NCBI RefSeq assembly: GCF_030247195.1 | Contig: NC_080672.1 | Coordinates: 62,340,549-62,404,548 of the forward strand | From: Topomyia yanbarensis | Taxonomy: Eukaryota; Arthropoda; Insecta; Diptera; Culicidae | Reading direction: 5' to 3' | DNA length: 64,000 nucleotides | In this document: positions 46,826 to 57,030 of the stretch, piece by piece | Numbering within the stretch: the stretch's first letter is position 1 | Layout: the number at the start of each line of letters is the position of its first letter | Notes under the pieces: generated by a model | Seen by the model: the letters and a program-made list of their open reading frames with translations, nothing else | Told to the model about the DNA's origin: nothing | Databases searched by the model: none | Made by a program: the position numbers and the translations under genes

Positions 46826-48265
46826 CTTGCACAATTGTAGTGTAGTTTCAATCAACGCGGGCTCCCACAAAGTTTCTTACATTTATAACGATTATAATCG
46901 ATTTTTAGCCACAAACACCTATCCGTCAAACAACCTGCCACACCGTACACCCATCGTGCCCCTGCCGCAAGGTTTGTCAGTTCCCCCGGAACGTAAACTT
47001 TCCCCATCGGGAAAAAGGAAACTTTTCTTTTGCTCCTCGCTGTGAAACAACAACCACGCCTGATGGTGTGGTCGGTTCGCTGTCACTCGGATTACGTTGA
47101 ATGTCATTTACAATTAACAGAGCGGCGAATGTAGCACTTTTTTCGCTCGAAAGACGGTGCGGCAATGGTCGAGAACGAGTCGAAAGGGGTGATACGGCTA
47201 CCTTTTATGAGTCGAATTCAGTAACAGCACATGTACAGGCACACAAACACCTGCGCAAAATCCAGACATAGAGGAAAAGTAAAAAGCTTCCCGCACACTA
47301 CCTCGCTGGACGATGAAAACAAAGTAGAATTTCTCATAATGAGGAAAACTTTTAATTAAGTTATAAATTATTATTATTTTTATTATCCTGTGAGGAGCGA
47401 GCATTATCCTGCTTCTCGGTTCACCTCTCAGGTGCTTTTGGGGGAGCTGACTCCTGTGTAACGCAGAAGGGAGCACCAGCAAAGAAATGGACTTAAAATC
47501 AACCTCTTGCCCCCATGTCCTTTGGGTATAGAACTTGGATGAAAAACTTTCTCCCACACACACACCGTAGGGACATGACTTAGTACGTAAGTAAGAGTAA
47601 GATGGTTTGGGGGGAAAAACGACGAAACCGGTACAATCAACTCGTTTGTTCCCATTTACCTGACTGAAACGACCTTTGCCAGCAATCATCGCCACCGAGC
47701 ACACGACAACGAGAAGGACGACTACGGATTCTCTTTGTATTAATGTTTATGGCCGACGACAATTCACTGCTCCGCTGTCACGGCTGTTTTCACCTCATCC
47801 TCGGAAGAAGATTGCGCAATCGGGTTCGGTCGATGCTGACGAACAACAACGAGGTCGGCATTGTTTATTGCACGCCGTTTGTGCGTCGTTTATGCAGAAC
47901 TTGAAACGATATGTGGATGGATGGATGGATGGATGGACGGATAGATGGATGGTGGGTACTTGAGCTGTAGTACATGGAAGCCATCATCGCGATGTCAGGA
48001 GCAAATCGCAACGATTGCTGTTTTTGATGTTGTTGGAGGTCCTTTCTCCTGGGTGGTGTAATTTATAGGTGGGTTTTGGATTTATTTCCACTGCTGGGTG
48101 GGCGTATGTGGCGAACGACCGTCAGTGAGCGGTTTGTTCTTGCACCACTGTAGTAATTATGATTTCTATTCAGTCATTGTAACAAGCTACGGTTTCAAAA
48201 ATCCCTAATGACTCCAAGTTCAGCTTTGTGTTGTGTAGTGTTGTTAAGGAAAATTTATGGAACAA
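46826..48265. other. No confirmed gene; short GGAT tract
   Basis: Unique-looking sequence. A (GGAT)n-like microsatellite lies at about 47914-47953. A weak minus-strand exon candidate at 47660-47737 is listed separately. Confidence 0.4.
47660..47737 (-). CDS. Weak exon candidate with hydrophobic stretch and donor site
   Basis: On the minus strand a frame encodes RESVVVLLVVVCSVAMIAGK followed by GRFSQ and a CAG/GTAAAT splice donor. The valine/leucine-rich segment resembles a signal peptide or membrane anchor. There is no in-frame ATG before the upstream TAA, so a start would have to come from another exon. The match to a splice donor and a hydrophobic run could be chance; no family is recognised. 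Confidence 0.15.
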
Positions 48266-48269
48266 TTTC

Positions 48270-48560
48270 TGTCATTCGGGAGTCCGACTAATACCAGTGA
48301 CCACCGAAAGGGTGACAGCACTCCTGCTCGGGGACAGCCTCTATTGGTTACCAGTCAGAGTCCGGCAACGAAACATTCCAGTTAGCCATTCGACAGAGGA
48401 ACGTTTTATGCTATTTGATTCAAAGACCCGCAGAATCGATTCGAAGGCTCCCTCGATGTTGGTAAAGAGTAATATTGCGCATTCTTTATTTCGTTGGATA
48501 TCTTTAAACTTTTTGACTCGATTGTACAATGCCGTAACGGTTGATCTCCCAGGCAAACTG
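48270..48560 (-). pseudogene. LINE reverse-transcriptase fragment with mutated catalytic aspartate
   Basis: Read on the minus strand: LPGRSTVTALYNRVKKFKDI, QRNKECAILLFTNIEGAFES, IKRSSVEWLTGMFRCRTLTG, then a stop and RLSPSRSAVTLSVVTG. This is the RT segment GRST.TALH.LV..IE.....KEYALVAFLDIEGAFNN of LOA/R1-like LINEs. The catalytic aspartate of FLDIEGAF is asparagine here (FTNIEGAF). The fragment is isolated, with no other ORF2 blocks nearby. Confidence 0.7.
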
Positions 48561-48901
48561 TTTATTACTCAGTGCTTTTTCGATAATTTTCATGGAAAAA
48601 TTTTCGCCGTCAGGTGGCATTGTACACAAAATAATTATCACTGGAATTGAGATTTTAAAACTGAATTAAACAAAGGAAGCACAATAGCATATAGTAAACG
48701 CTTTTTAGTCAATAAAACTGCGGATCAATTTTGCGGAAATTGATCATTTTCGGCCGATATACAGAAATCCGATTTTTTTATGTTGATTGAACCACCCCGG
48801 CCATGCGAAAACCCCCGATGTTGTTCAAAACCCTTAATTCTTTTGAATATATCTTTGATTATATCTTTTTTGTTTTTGCAAATTTCGACTAAAAATATTA
48901 A

Positions 48902-49122
48902 CTCGAGAAGGAAATGTTTCGGTTCCGATACTATTTAACCTAAGCCAACGTTTCAATCCGAGGTTTGGATCTTCTTTAGGGCTCGGTTACGCAACTTAAC
49001 TTTATCGATGTTAATCCAACCCTGAAGAAGATCCAAGTCTCGGATCGAAACGTTGGCGTAGATTAAAAAGTATCGACGCTAAAGTATTGACTGCACCAGC
49101 AGGAAACATTTCCTTCTCGAGT
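48902..49122. mobile_element. Small foldback element with paired CTGAAGA..GAAACGTTGG hairpins
   Basis: The left arm CTCGAGAAGGAAATGTTTCG.. (48902) and the right arm ..GAAACATTTCCTTCTCGAG (ending 49122) are inverted, with further inverted matches up to the centre at about 48980-49020. Each arm holds one hairpin motif: right arm CTGAAGA 49022-49028, stem GATCC 49030-49034 with GGATC 49042-49046, then GAAACGTTGG 49047-49056; the left arm carries it on the minus strand (48944-48980). No ORF. Confidence 0.65.
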
Positions 49123-51300
49123 CTGATTATATCTCTTATGTCTGATCTAGAATCATTCTATGTGAGGATTTTTCGAGAGAAATTGTTGCAAAAGTGCTGC
49201 CGAATATGCAATCTTTCCAGCTTGAGGTTAAACGTGCATTTTCATCGCAATACACAAATCATTATTTTAAAAAATTTATTTAACGTTCCCTGGACATTTT
49301 CACTGAAAAACACTGTCAATTGCATTGAGAATCAACGAAGAGGACCCGGGAGTAGGCCAACCAGTCTCAATGCGCACGATTCGAGAGTTTTATGGTACCG
49401 GCTACATCCCTACAGTCATCGGGGAAGGAAAGAAATGTTAGTGTAACAATCACTATTATGGAGACCGTGTATACCTCTGCATCTTCATGTTTACCACGGC
49501 AAGGAGTTTTCGGTAATAGGATGAAGTAAAGAGTTTCATAAATCTGGATTCAATTTGATGATCTCTCAAAATGTTTATTGCTCTGGGCAGCTGGCTGCCC
49601 AGAATTTGATAGATATTGTTTAATGAATTAATTATGAAATGTTTGGTCTGTAGAAAAAGCAAATTGAGCTCCGGACAGCTGACAGCCGGGAGTGTTGCAT
49701 ATGTATTGGTGTATCAAACGGCATATGGACCATTTCTTCTTTGTTTCTGCATTCTGGCAAAAAATGACATTTCAAGAACAATACACTGTAAGGAAAAGCG
49801 ATTACCTTCACTGGCTTGAGATATTTGTCGAAATATGCAAAATAATAAACTAATAGGCCTATGTGTAATTGAAGAGTTCTAATATAAGTATTATTTATCG
49901 AAAGCTAATTATTAAGGGGGAGGTATTTTCGGTGAAAAAATATCATTCAAAAAAATGTTTTTGGCGATGCATAGAGTGTGAGTCTATTTAGTCCCTAGAA
50001 TTAGGTAATATTCGAACAAAATCTACCTGAATTTGAACTATAGAACATTGGGCGATTGACAGTGAATTTTCAGGAGGCACCTCGAAAAAATGCGGTATTC
50101 ACCTTAACCCAAAATCTCCTAGACCAATCTTTCTAAAATTTCCCAGGTTACAACAGGAGCTGGTTATATTTTTTTTTGTATTTTTATTTTTACAATAACA
50201 GGTTATCTGATTTCGGACCTTTGGTTTCAAAGTGCTACCAAAAACTCAAAAATCGAGAAAAAAATTAAAAGCTCCTGTAGTTACTTGGAGAATATTATGA
50301 AGAAGACCAACCCATAATTTAAAATCGATTGATACAGTAGATTTTGAGTTATGATGTATACCGCACAGCAAGCCTTCGACGAGTCGCCTCCGAAGAGTCA
50401 CTATCACTCACACAATTTTCAGTACTATGCTCTGAATATTTGCGAAAATGTTGTTCAATTGTGGCATTATTAAATAGAAATTGAATGAATACACGGCAAC
50501 CGATGACATGCGCGCAAGTCACTCAGACAAGACCATGCGTATTCCTCACACACATAAAATGCACTGTGGATTAGTTTCCTAATTGTTCAAAAAAACACTA
50601 AGCCACAAAAGAAATTAGTTTGCTCAGTTAAAAGAAATGTCAGCTCGATTGGCATCACCCGACGGATACGTGTTCCCTTACATTGCCATCATTTAAAATT
50701 ACCTACGACAAAATATGTGCATGAAGACTACAAAGTTATTAGCAATAAAGTACGGTCGGAAAAAAAGTTTCACCTATAAAAATCGGCGATAAGGAACGCG
50801 GACGAAAAAAGCACCGCCTATTGTTGCTAGGTTCAATTTCCAAATGAAAAATTGTGTTAGTGATAGAAATATTCTCAGACTAGTCAATTAATACTATCAA
50901 GCTTGTTTCTAAAACTTCTAATGCAACGACTGCTATTTCACAAATATTTTATAGAAAATCAAAACATTCACTATATTCCAGCGCATCCTAGCTGCAATCA
51001 TTTGTTCTTTTTCCTGATAAAAAAATTGTCCTGTGCCATCTTCGAGCATGGACGAGCACACTGGGCTAAAACCAGAGGACCTAGAACTTTCGGAGAACCC
51101 ACACTTAGTATTGATATAAAATGGTGGTTCCGTGGAAACTTTTTGTCACCGAAAATAAATTTTATGGGTATTCCTGTGTTTGCTGCTGGCGTAAAATAAT
51201 TTATTTATTTTTCCAAGAGTTGTCCTACTGGAGCTTTAGAGCTGAGGTCTAGACAGGGCTCTCTGTCAGAATCACTCGCTACAATTGCAGACGAGACGAG
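49123..51300. other. No gene recognised
   Basis: AT-rich sequence with no confident coding, RNA or repeat assignment. A short GGGCAG/CTGCCC hairpin occurs near 49586-49601. Confidence 0.4.
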
Positions 51301-51301
51301 A

Positions 51302-51900
51302 AATGTCACCCACCAAAACACTGCTTAAGGCCAATTACAGCGAGCCGTTATTCTGAATGTGATATTCATTGTACGATTCAGATATGTGCTGGTGAAGGGA
51401 GCTCGCGATCGCGCGTATCATCGCGAAGGGCTCGAGTGTTTGTACGTTAACGTGTTCGATCGCGTGTGCGTTTGTATGTCGCGTGCGCTTGCTTTGCGTG
51501 AGTGCTTGGATGATCCCGCGCGGACCATGCATCTGGTATCTAATTTTCGATGTGCAGTTCAGATGCTAGAAGAGAGTGAGTTCTTCCATATCACTAGAAT
51601 TCCGTGTCATGTCACCATGGAACGTGTTGTCTACTGGATATGAGCGTTATTTTTGGATTGGTCCAACTGAATATATGGTAGGTCCATGTTTCTAGAAGGA
51701 AAGGGGAAAGATTTCCGTACGTGACCGATCCATGATCGCGCGAAAACGGGCATTTGTAGGTTCACTCTTGAGATTGCGTTTGTAAATTTATAAGTGCCAA
51801 AAAGTTCCCTTAGTCACCGGGGTGTGGCATGTTGGCAAGATCGCGGGCGCATGTATGGATGGATGATCGCGAAAGGCTTGAGCGATTGCATGTCAAAGTG
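51302..51900 (+). repeat. CGCGA-rich dispersed repeat copy
   Basis: Starts near ACTGCTTAAGGCCAATTACA and continues with GATATTCATTGTACGATTCA, ATCGCGAAGGGCTCGAGTGT, GTGTTCGATCGCGTGTGCGT, CATATCACTAGAATTCC and GTGACCGATCCATGATCGCG. It is homologous in order to 19868-21130. Unlike the copies at 19868 and 24093 it is not attached to a 9-bp satellite. It ends beside a perfect GGTACCGGTAT palindrome at 51900-51922. Confidence 0.7.
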
Positions 51901-51959
51901 GTACCGGTATAATACCGGTACCGGTACATTTTTGTAAAAAAAAAACAAAAACGTCAGAG

Positions 51960-52800
51960 CGACTTCAAATGTTTATTTGAGACGGCTCAATGCGTTAGCA
52001 CAACTGAGTCGTGAATCTTTTAAGTTTTATCAATAATTAAAAATAAATATATAATAAACCTCTGCTAGATCTTGTTGGCGCAGATTGTTTCTGCGGGTTG
52101 AGAAGCTTTTCCTTGGCGGTGAAGAATTAGTTGCCTAATCCGCCGTAGCTTAGAGGTCATTCAATCTGCCTTATCGACCACGTCCATGGCACCATCGGCA
52201 CTGCTTTCTCACTGTTCACAGGTCAAGATACTTAACGGGTCGCTGTCGTAAATCCGTCTTCATCGGTATTTGCTTCTACATTGATGATGTTAGTTGTTGG
52301 TTTGGGAGAGGCTGTCATAATCGTTGTACCTTCACTATTGGTTAATTGGGTCGTTGTTTTCGGTATTTGGTTTATCTGTAAGGCTGCTTGTTATAGTTGG
52401 CTGTAGTATATGAGTTTTAACTAGATGTTTCGGCGCACGTTTTTTCGTAGTGGGCTGTCTGGTTACAGCATTGGTATGTTGGGGTCTGCCTGGGATATGT
52501 GATCAGCGTTGTTTGCTTATAAATTACAGTGATTTGTATTCGATAGTCATGTAAGAAGGTATTGGTTTAGTCACTCGCTTCCTCACAATACAAACGCCAT
52601 TGGTAATACCGGTGAAAAAATTTCTCTTTTCTTTAGTGCGCGGTGCCAAATCATAGATATGTACGTCCACCATGTCGCTTTTCATATACACGGGGATCTT
52701 GATTCTGGTGTTGCATGTTGTTCTTTGCAATGAAGTTTTCTGCCTGTGTCAAACTTCTAAACGTAATCAAAACTAGCATTAACACGAGTTTTATTAAAGT
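51960..52800 (-). pseudogene. LINE ORF1 (gag-like) remnant and short 3' region
   Basis: The minus strand encodes RIKIPVYMKSDMVDVHIYDL, APRTKEKRNFF, then NGVCIVRKRVTKPIPSYMTI and, after a stop and shift, ITYPRQTPTYQCCNQTAHYE KTC in two parts. The first cysteine of the CCHC knuckle is tyrosine. ORF1 ends near DEDGFTTATR(stop). About 400 bp later comes GCTAACGCATTGAGCCGTCT (near 51990), which is also found as GCTAACGCATTGAGCCGTGT downstream of the ORF1 remnant at 43640-44310. No ORF2 sequence lies between in this copy. It is more complete than the other copy but still frameshifted. Confidence 0.72.
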
Positions 52801-54365
52801 CGATCGAAATCGTGTAATCCCGTAGTATCTGTTTTATCTGTTCTTTGCGGTTTGACAACAATTAAATAACTGGATGAGCTTTGCAGCAATAAAAAAAACC
52901 GTAGTCTCACGCTGCTTGATATTGCAATAATAAATAAATTAATAAATACTTATTATCATGAACAGTGTTCACTCTCAGCTCCAATACTTTAACGACAAGA
53001 TATTCCATCACTGCTGGCTGGCACAGGGGCGGTCCGCCACCGACACGCTGGACGTAGTGACCCTTTCTCAGCAAACGAAGCATTCGACCGACAGGTAACT
53101 GAAAACCGGTACAAACCGAGCGCTATTGTGGTTTTCCTTCTCCTTTTCTCTTTCACCATACATAGCGAGTGTATGCGTGGTGTAGCACGAGGTTTAACAC
53201 ACGAATGATACCGTGCTCGCTTATGACCCCCGGTTTTGTACTCGGTTCACTTTACGTTTAACGCGCAAAGGGCCGACCATCGAACGAAAACAGTTCATTT
53301 GCATCGTCAAAGAGCTACGGAGCTTCGAACGAAAACTAGTGTGGCCGTCTTGTGATTGAATAGTACGGACCAATCGTGGCGCAGATAAAAACTGCTTTCA
53401 CAAAATCCATTATTTCCGTTATTTTCCGTAATTGTACATGTTACGGAATTAGTTAGAAAATTGTTATACATATTTCCAGTCACGCTAAAAAATTGAGTGA
53501 AATTCCGGCTGAAAGTTTTAAAACTGGGCCACTATATTGAAACTTTGGAAGTTTTCTACTTGAAAAAACTCAGCAAATTCATTTATTAAACGTTTTGAAA
53601 CGGTACCGCAAAATTACTTTTTCTGATTAATTTTTTTTATGTATTTCCTTACTTTTGTTACTTATGTTTAAACGGATAGTCAAATTTATCGAACTTTTTC
53701 GGAAATTGTTACAGAAAATAATGAACCCGAGAGAGGGACGTTATTTTCAAAACTATGTAAATAAACTTTCAATCTAAATTTTTTTTGAGGATGGTTTTCT
53801 GGTCCTAATAAACTTTTGTTTCCTGTGGCAAACTCATTCCACTGCTCAGCTGGGGGCAACGAACCAATACTGTTTGTGCATTGGATGTAGAACAAAGCGC
53901 TGGCTTGCTTCACTGGTGCCTATAGTGTGGCGAGGTTCTTGCTCCTGCTTTGTCCGAGGTCAGAAGATAGACCGTAACAAAAATGATAAAAAATATGCTT
54001 TGATTGGTTAGCTTTTATATGCTTCAGTCTACCTTATCTCGTCCAAAGTCGTAGCAAAAATATATTTCGTAATAGATATCAATAAACCAATCAATTAATT
54101 TCTACTTCTTTGTTGCTTAACCACTGCACAAACAGTACAGTTTCGTTTCCCTCGGATAAGCAGTGAAATCAGAAAACCACAGAAGTGAAACGTGTCTCCA
54201 CTACGAGAATTACGATCGCGACATTAAACAAATTCGTATTAGACGAAATATGCGCTTGGCGGAACATGTCCTAAAGGTAAACCGTGTTAAAAGAAGTAGA
54301 ATTGAAATCCATTGGTTGAAAAAACTTTTTCCCATGTATTTCCAATAGCTCAATTCTCACAGTCA
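52801..54365. other. No gene recognised
   Basis: Mixed sequence with no convincing frame or repeat. A pyrimidine-rich run with nearby GTAAC/ACCGG words around 53090-53160 is not supported by a coding frame. Confidence 0.35.
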
Positions 54366-54369
54366 CGTC

Positions 54370-55318
54370 ATCGTGTGACTAGAATGAAATTTCCACTGAC
54401 GTCCATCTTCCGGATACAATTCCGGATCCTGGTGGTCAACCGTTTCGTATCTTTAGCCCGTCAATTATTTTTGTACACTAGGGCACTGAGGGAGCCGAAT
54501 AAATCGTCAATGGGACGGCACTGGACAAGTTGGTCCGGTTCCTTTCTTTCTGCACGTACGGTATCTTTTTCTGCTCAAAATTCTCCAGCGTCATCTTGGC
54601 GTAATGGAAAGACGCCTTGTCCGGCCAGAAGACGTACTTTCCATTCGCATGATGATCCTTTGAGAACGATAGAAGAATTTTCTCAAGACACTCCTCCTGG
54701 TACACTTGTTGATTGATGGCCAGACCGCTTGGCTTGAACGACGGCTTCAAAATCCCTTTTGTCGTTGGAATAGTAGCTGTAATTTCCTGGAACGTGGGAA
54801 AGTGACTTCCGTCGTGCAGCACGAACGACGTCTCGCGGTAGTTCTTCGTCATCCACTGGCACTGTGATTTCACGACCGCTATCTTCTCGTCCGTGTACTC
54901 GGGGGGCCGAGCCTTCTTCCGACAGATGATGTCCTCCATCTTGAGGGTTCGGTGAAGCAAGGTATGGGAGCAGTGATATTTTCGACCGGTGTCACGCAAA
55001 CTCGTTCCGTCCTTGTTGTCGAACAGCTTTTTAAACGCTTCCTTCTTCTTCTTCTTCTACGTCATTATCTTCGCCGGACGACCGCTACCGGCCTTCCGCT
55101 CTACGCTCACGGGATGCCAGGATCCGGTAAGCAGTACTTACGGGCACGTTATCGTCTCGAAAGTGGTCTACCGTAAACTTTATTCCACGATGACCATGCG
55201 TTTCGTAAAACCATACAACACGCTCGCGGAGTGCTTGCTGTTTCGACGCGATCTTCGATTGAACTGGCAGCACCCGAGCGAAAAGAAACATGCCATTTCT
55301 AGGGAGTCCAGAGAGCAA
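54370..55318 (-). pseudogene. Nearly full-length decayed DD37E Tc1/mariner-type transposase
   Basis: From 55318 the minus strand encodes an N-terminal domain with RVVWFYETHGHRGIKFTVDH and VPVSTAYRILASRE, then (shifted) GSGRPAKIMT, a TAG stop, FKKLFDNKDGTSLRDTGRKY, CSHTLLHRTLKMEDIICRKK, DEKIAVVKSQCQWM and FVLHDGSHF. This is the FVLDDESYF box with the first catalytic aspartate kept but E changed to G. About 40 residues after the EIPGN-YYSNDK region are deleted. It resumes KPSFKPSGLAINQQVYQEEC and YVFWPDKASFHYA (second aspartate). A one-base loss then shifts the frame before QCRPIDDLFGSLSALVYKN, where the third acidic residue, 37 positions on, is aspartate instead of glutamate. A TGA replaces the tryptophan after YKNN. 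Inactive. Confidence 0.88.
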
Positions 55319-55454
55319 TTCTTTTAGAGAGAAAAAAAATACGCTCTTTACTTTAATTACAGAAAGGTAATAAAATCATTCTCAAAATATACGCATGAAA
55401 GCTCGTTGTATTCATTATCGGATATATAGAGTAGAATGAGGTTAAATAGGTGAG

Positions 55455-56459
55455 GGGGTACAATAGGTATAGGGAATTATCTTTGCTACGTTATTGCAGA
55501 GGTCGCTCGTGTTGCGTGAATTAGATACACGGTAGAAAACATCGTTGACGTTTGTCATTTCGGCTGTTACCGTAGATCGACTGTATTAGTTACGGCGGCA
55601 TTTATGTTTTCGCGTGTTTTTCTGCGTTTTTCTTGTCCTAAGTACAGTACATTTAATCAATGTAAAAAATGTCAAATGAATTTTTCCTTATGTAAAAATT
55701 AATGTTGAAGACGAATTTTGTGTTGGTTCTTCGATATTTTTTTTTGGAAAAATATGGACATCCACATGAGACATACGCTTAGGGACACGATAGGTCAACA
55801 GTTTGGGACCACTATAATTTAAATTGGAAATATTTTGATAGGAAAATTGTGCGTAATTGCATGCGAAAACGAAGAGAAGAGGACATAAAGAACACAATTG
55901 CATCTGCTCAAGATGGCGCCAGCATTCGATCAGCCTCTAAACCATTTACGGTTCCGTTAAAAACATTATGTGCTCGTGCGAAAGGGAAACTCTCGTCATG
56001 AATGAAAGCGCATCAGATATTTAGCATGAGTTAACAATATAATAATTTAAGGTGTTGTAGTAAATAAAAAAAATCAGAAAAGAGAAGGAAAAGAAATCCA
56101 AAAAAATGCTCCGAAGCGCCAACGTGATTGTCGCACAGTTAAGGAACCACGTGAGCTGGAATGAACAACTTCAATTCCACACTCTGGTAACGACGAAGAC
56201 ACTTAAGAAGTCATTCGCAAGTACAGAACCAGACGCAATTGCTGAAAAAACACTTTTTTCAACATTTCTTTCCGCGGCTTCATAACTTTTTACATCATTT
56301 GCCACTTCCTGAATCTGAATGACGTCATTGGATTGCATTTGTTATTTGTGTTATTAATTTTTAAATAATCTGCAGTATTCATGCATTTCAAAAAAAAGTA
56401 CAACGGCTGATTTTCTGGACGTTTACATTGTTTCATTTAACCTCCTATCGTACCCCCAG
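55455..56459 (+). mobile_element. Pogo-like DNA element, copy 2, with terminal inverted repeats
   Basis: Starts GGGGGTACAATAGG (55455) and ends CCTATCGTACCCCC (56446-56459), a 14-bp inverted repeat with one mismatch, giving an element of about 1.0 kb. Around 55850-55990 it encodes KIVRNCMRKRREEDIKNTIA then SAQDGASIRSASKPFTVPLK, a pipsqueak-like helix-turn-helix of pogo/Tigger type, without the catalytic DDE region. Copy 1 at 31738-32563 shares about 830 bp in the same orientation. It looks like an internally deleted, non-autonomous derivative that retains only the DNA-binding part. Confidence 0.68.
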
Positions 56460-56779
56460 ATTCTAAAAACATCGAAAAAAGTATCTTCGCCTTATTAGAT
56501 GTGGCCTGAAAAATATGTAGCCAGGCATAAAATCATTATTGCCAAAACGTTGCCAGATGTATAACTTTTCCTACGAATGCTTGTTTGTCAAAATCAGTGC
56601 AAAAACACCATCGCACGAGCTCACCAACAAAAAACTGACCTACTTGACCCCACTCTACTCTACTGCTTATCATGCATATTACCGAATATACCGGTACCTA
56701 TATTTATTCATTTCCGGTATTTCGATACCTAGAATGGGTCGGTATTCTCGGGATTTTCGTTACCGGTTCCGCAACCCTA

Positions 56780-57030
56780 GCTAGGACCGATGGTAGAGAG
56801 TTTTAGATGTGACCGATTCATGATAGCGCGAGGGATGGGTTAATGCTTGAGACAGCGTTTGCAAATTTATATGTGTTAAAAGGTTCATTTAATTAGCGGA
56901 ATATTTTAATATTTGCGCGATCGCTGGCTTAAGTAAATGTAGATGATCGCAATTGCATGTTTGCGTTTGTGATCAGGTTTGTGTTATCGCGAAGGACACG
57001 AGCGATTGTAGGTTTGGAATGGGAGAGATT
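56780..57030 (+). repeat. CGCGA-rich dispersed repeat, partial copy
   Basis: Shares GTGACCGATTCATGATAGCG, TGCTTGAGACAGCGTTTGCA and TTATCGCGAAGGACACGAGC with the second half of the 51302-51900 copy, in the same order and strand. The first half is absent. Confidence 0.55.

Noticed and set aside
47198..47704. 168-codon minus-strand ORF as a continuous gene
   Set aside because: A splice donor lies after the first 15 or so codons and the remaining residues show no domain or natural composition. Only the short segment before the donor is kept as a weak exon candidate.
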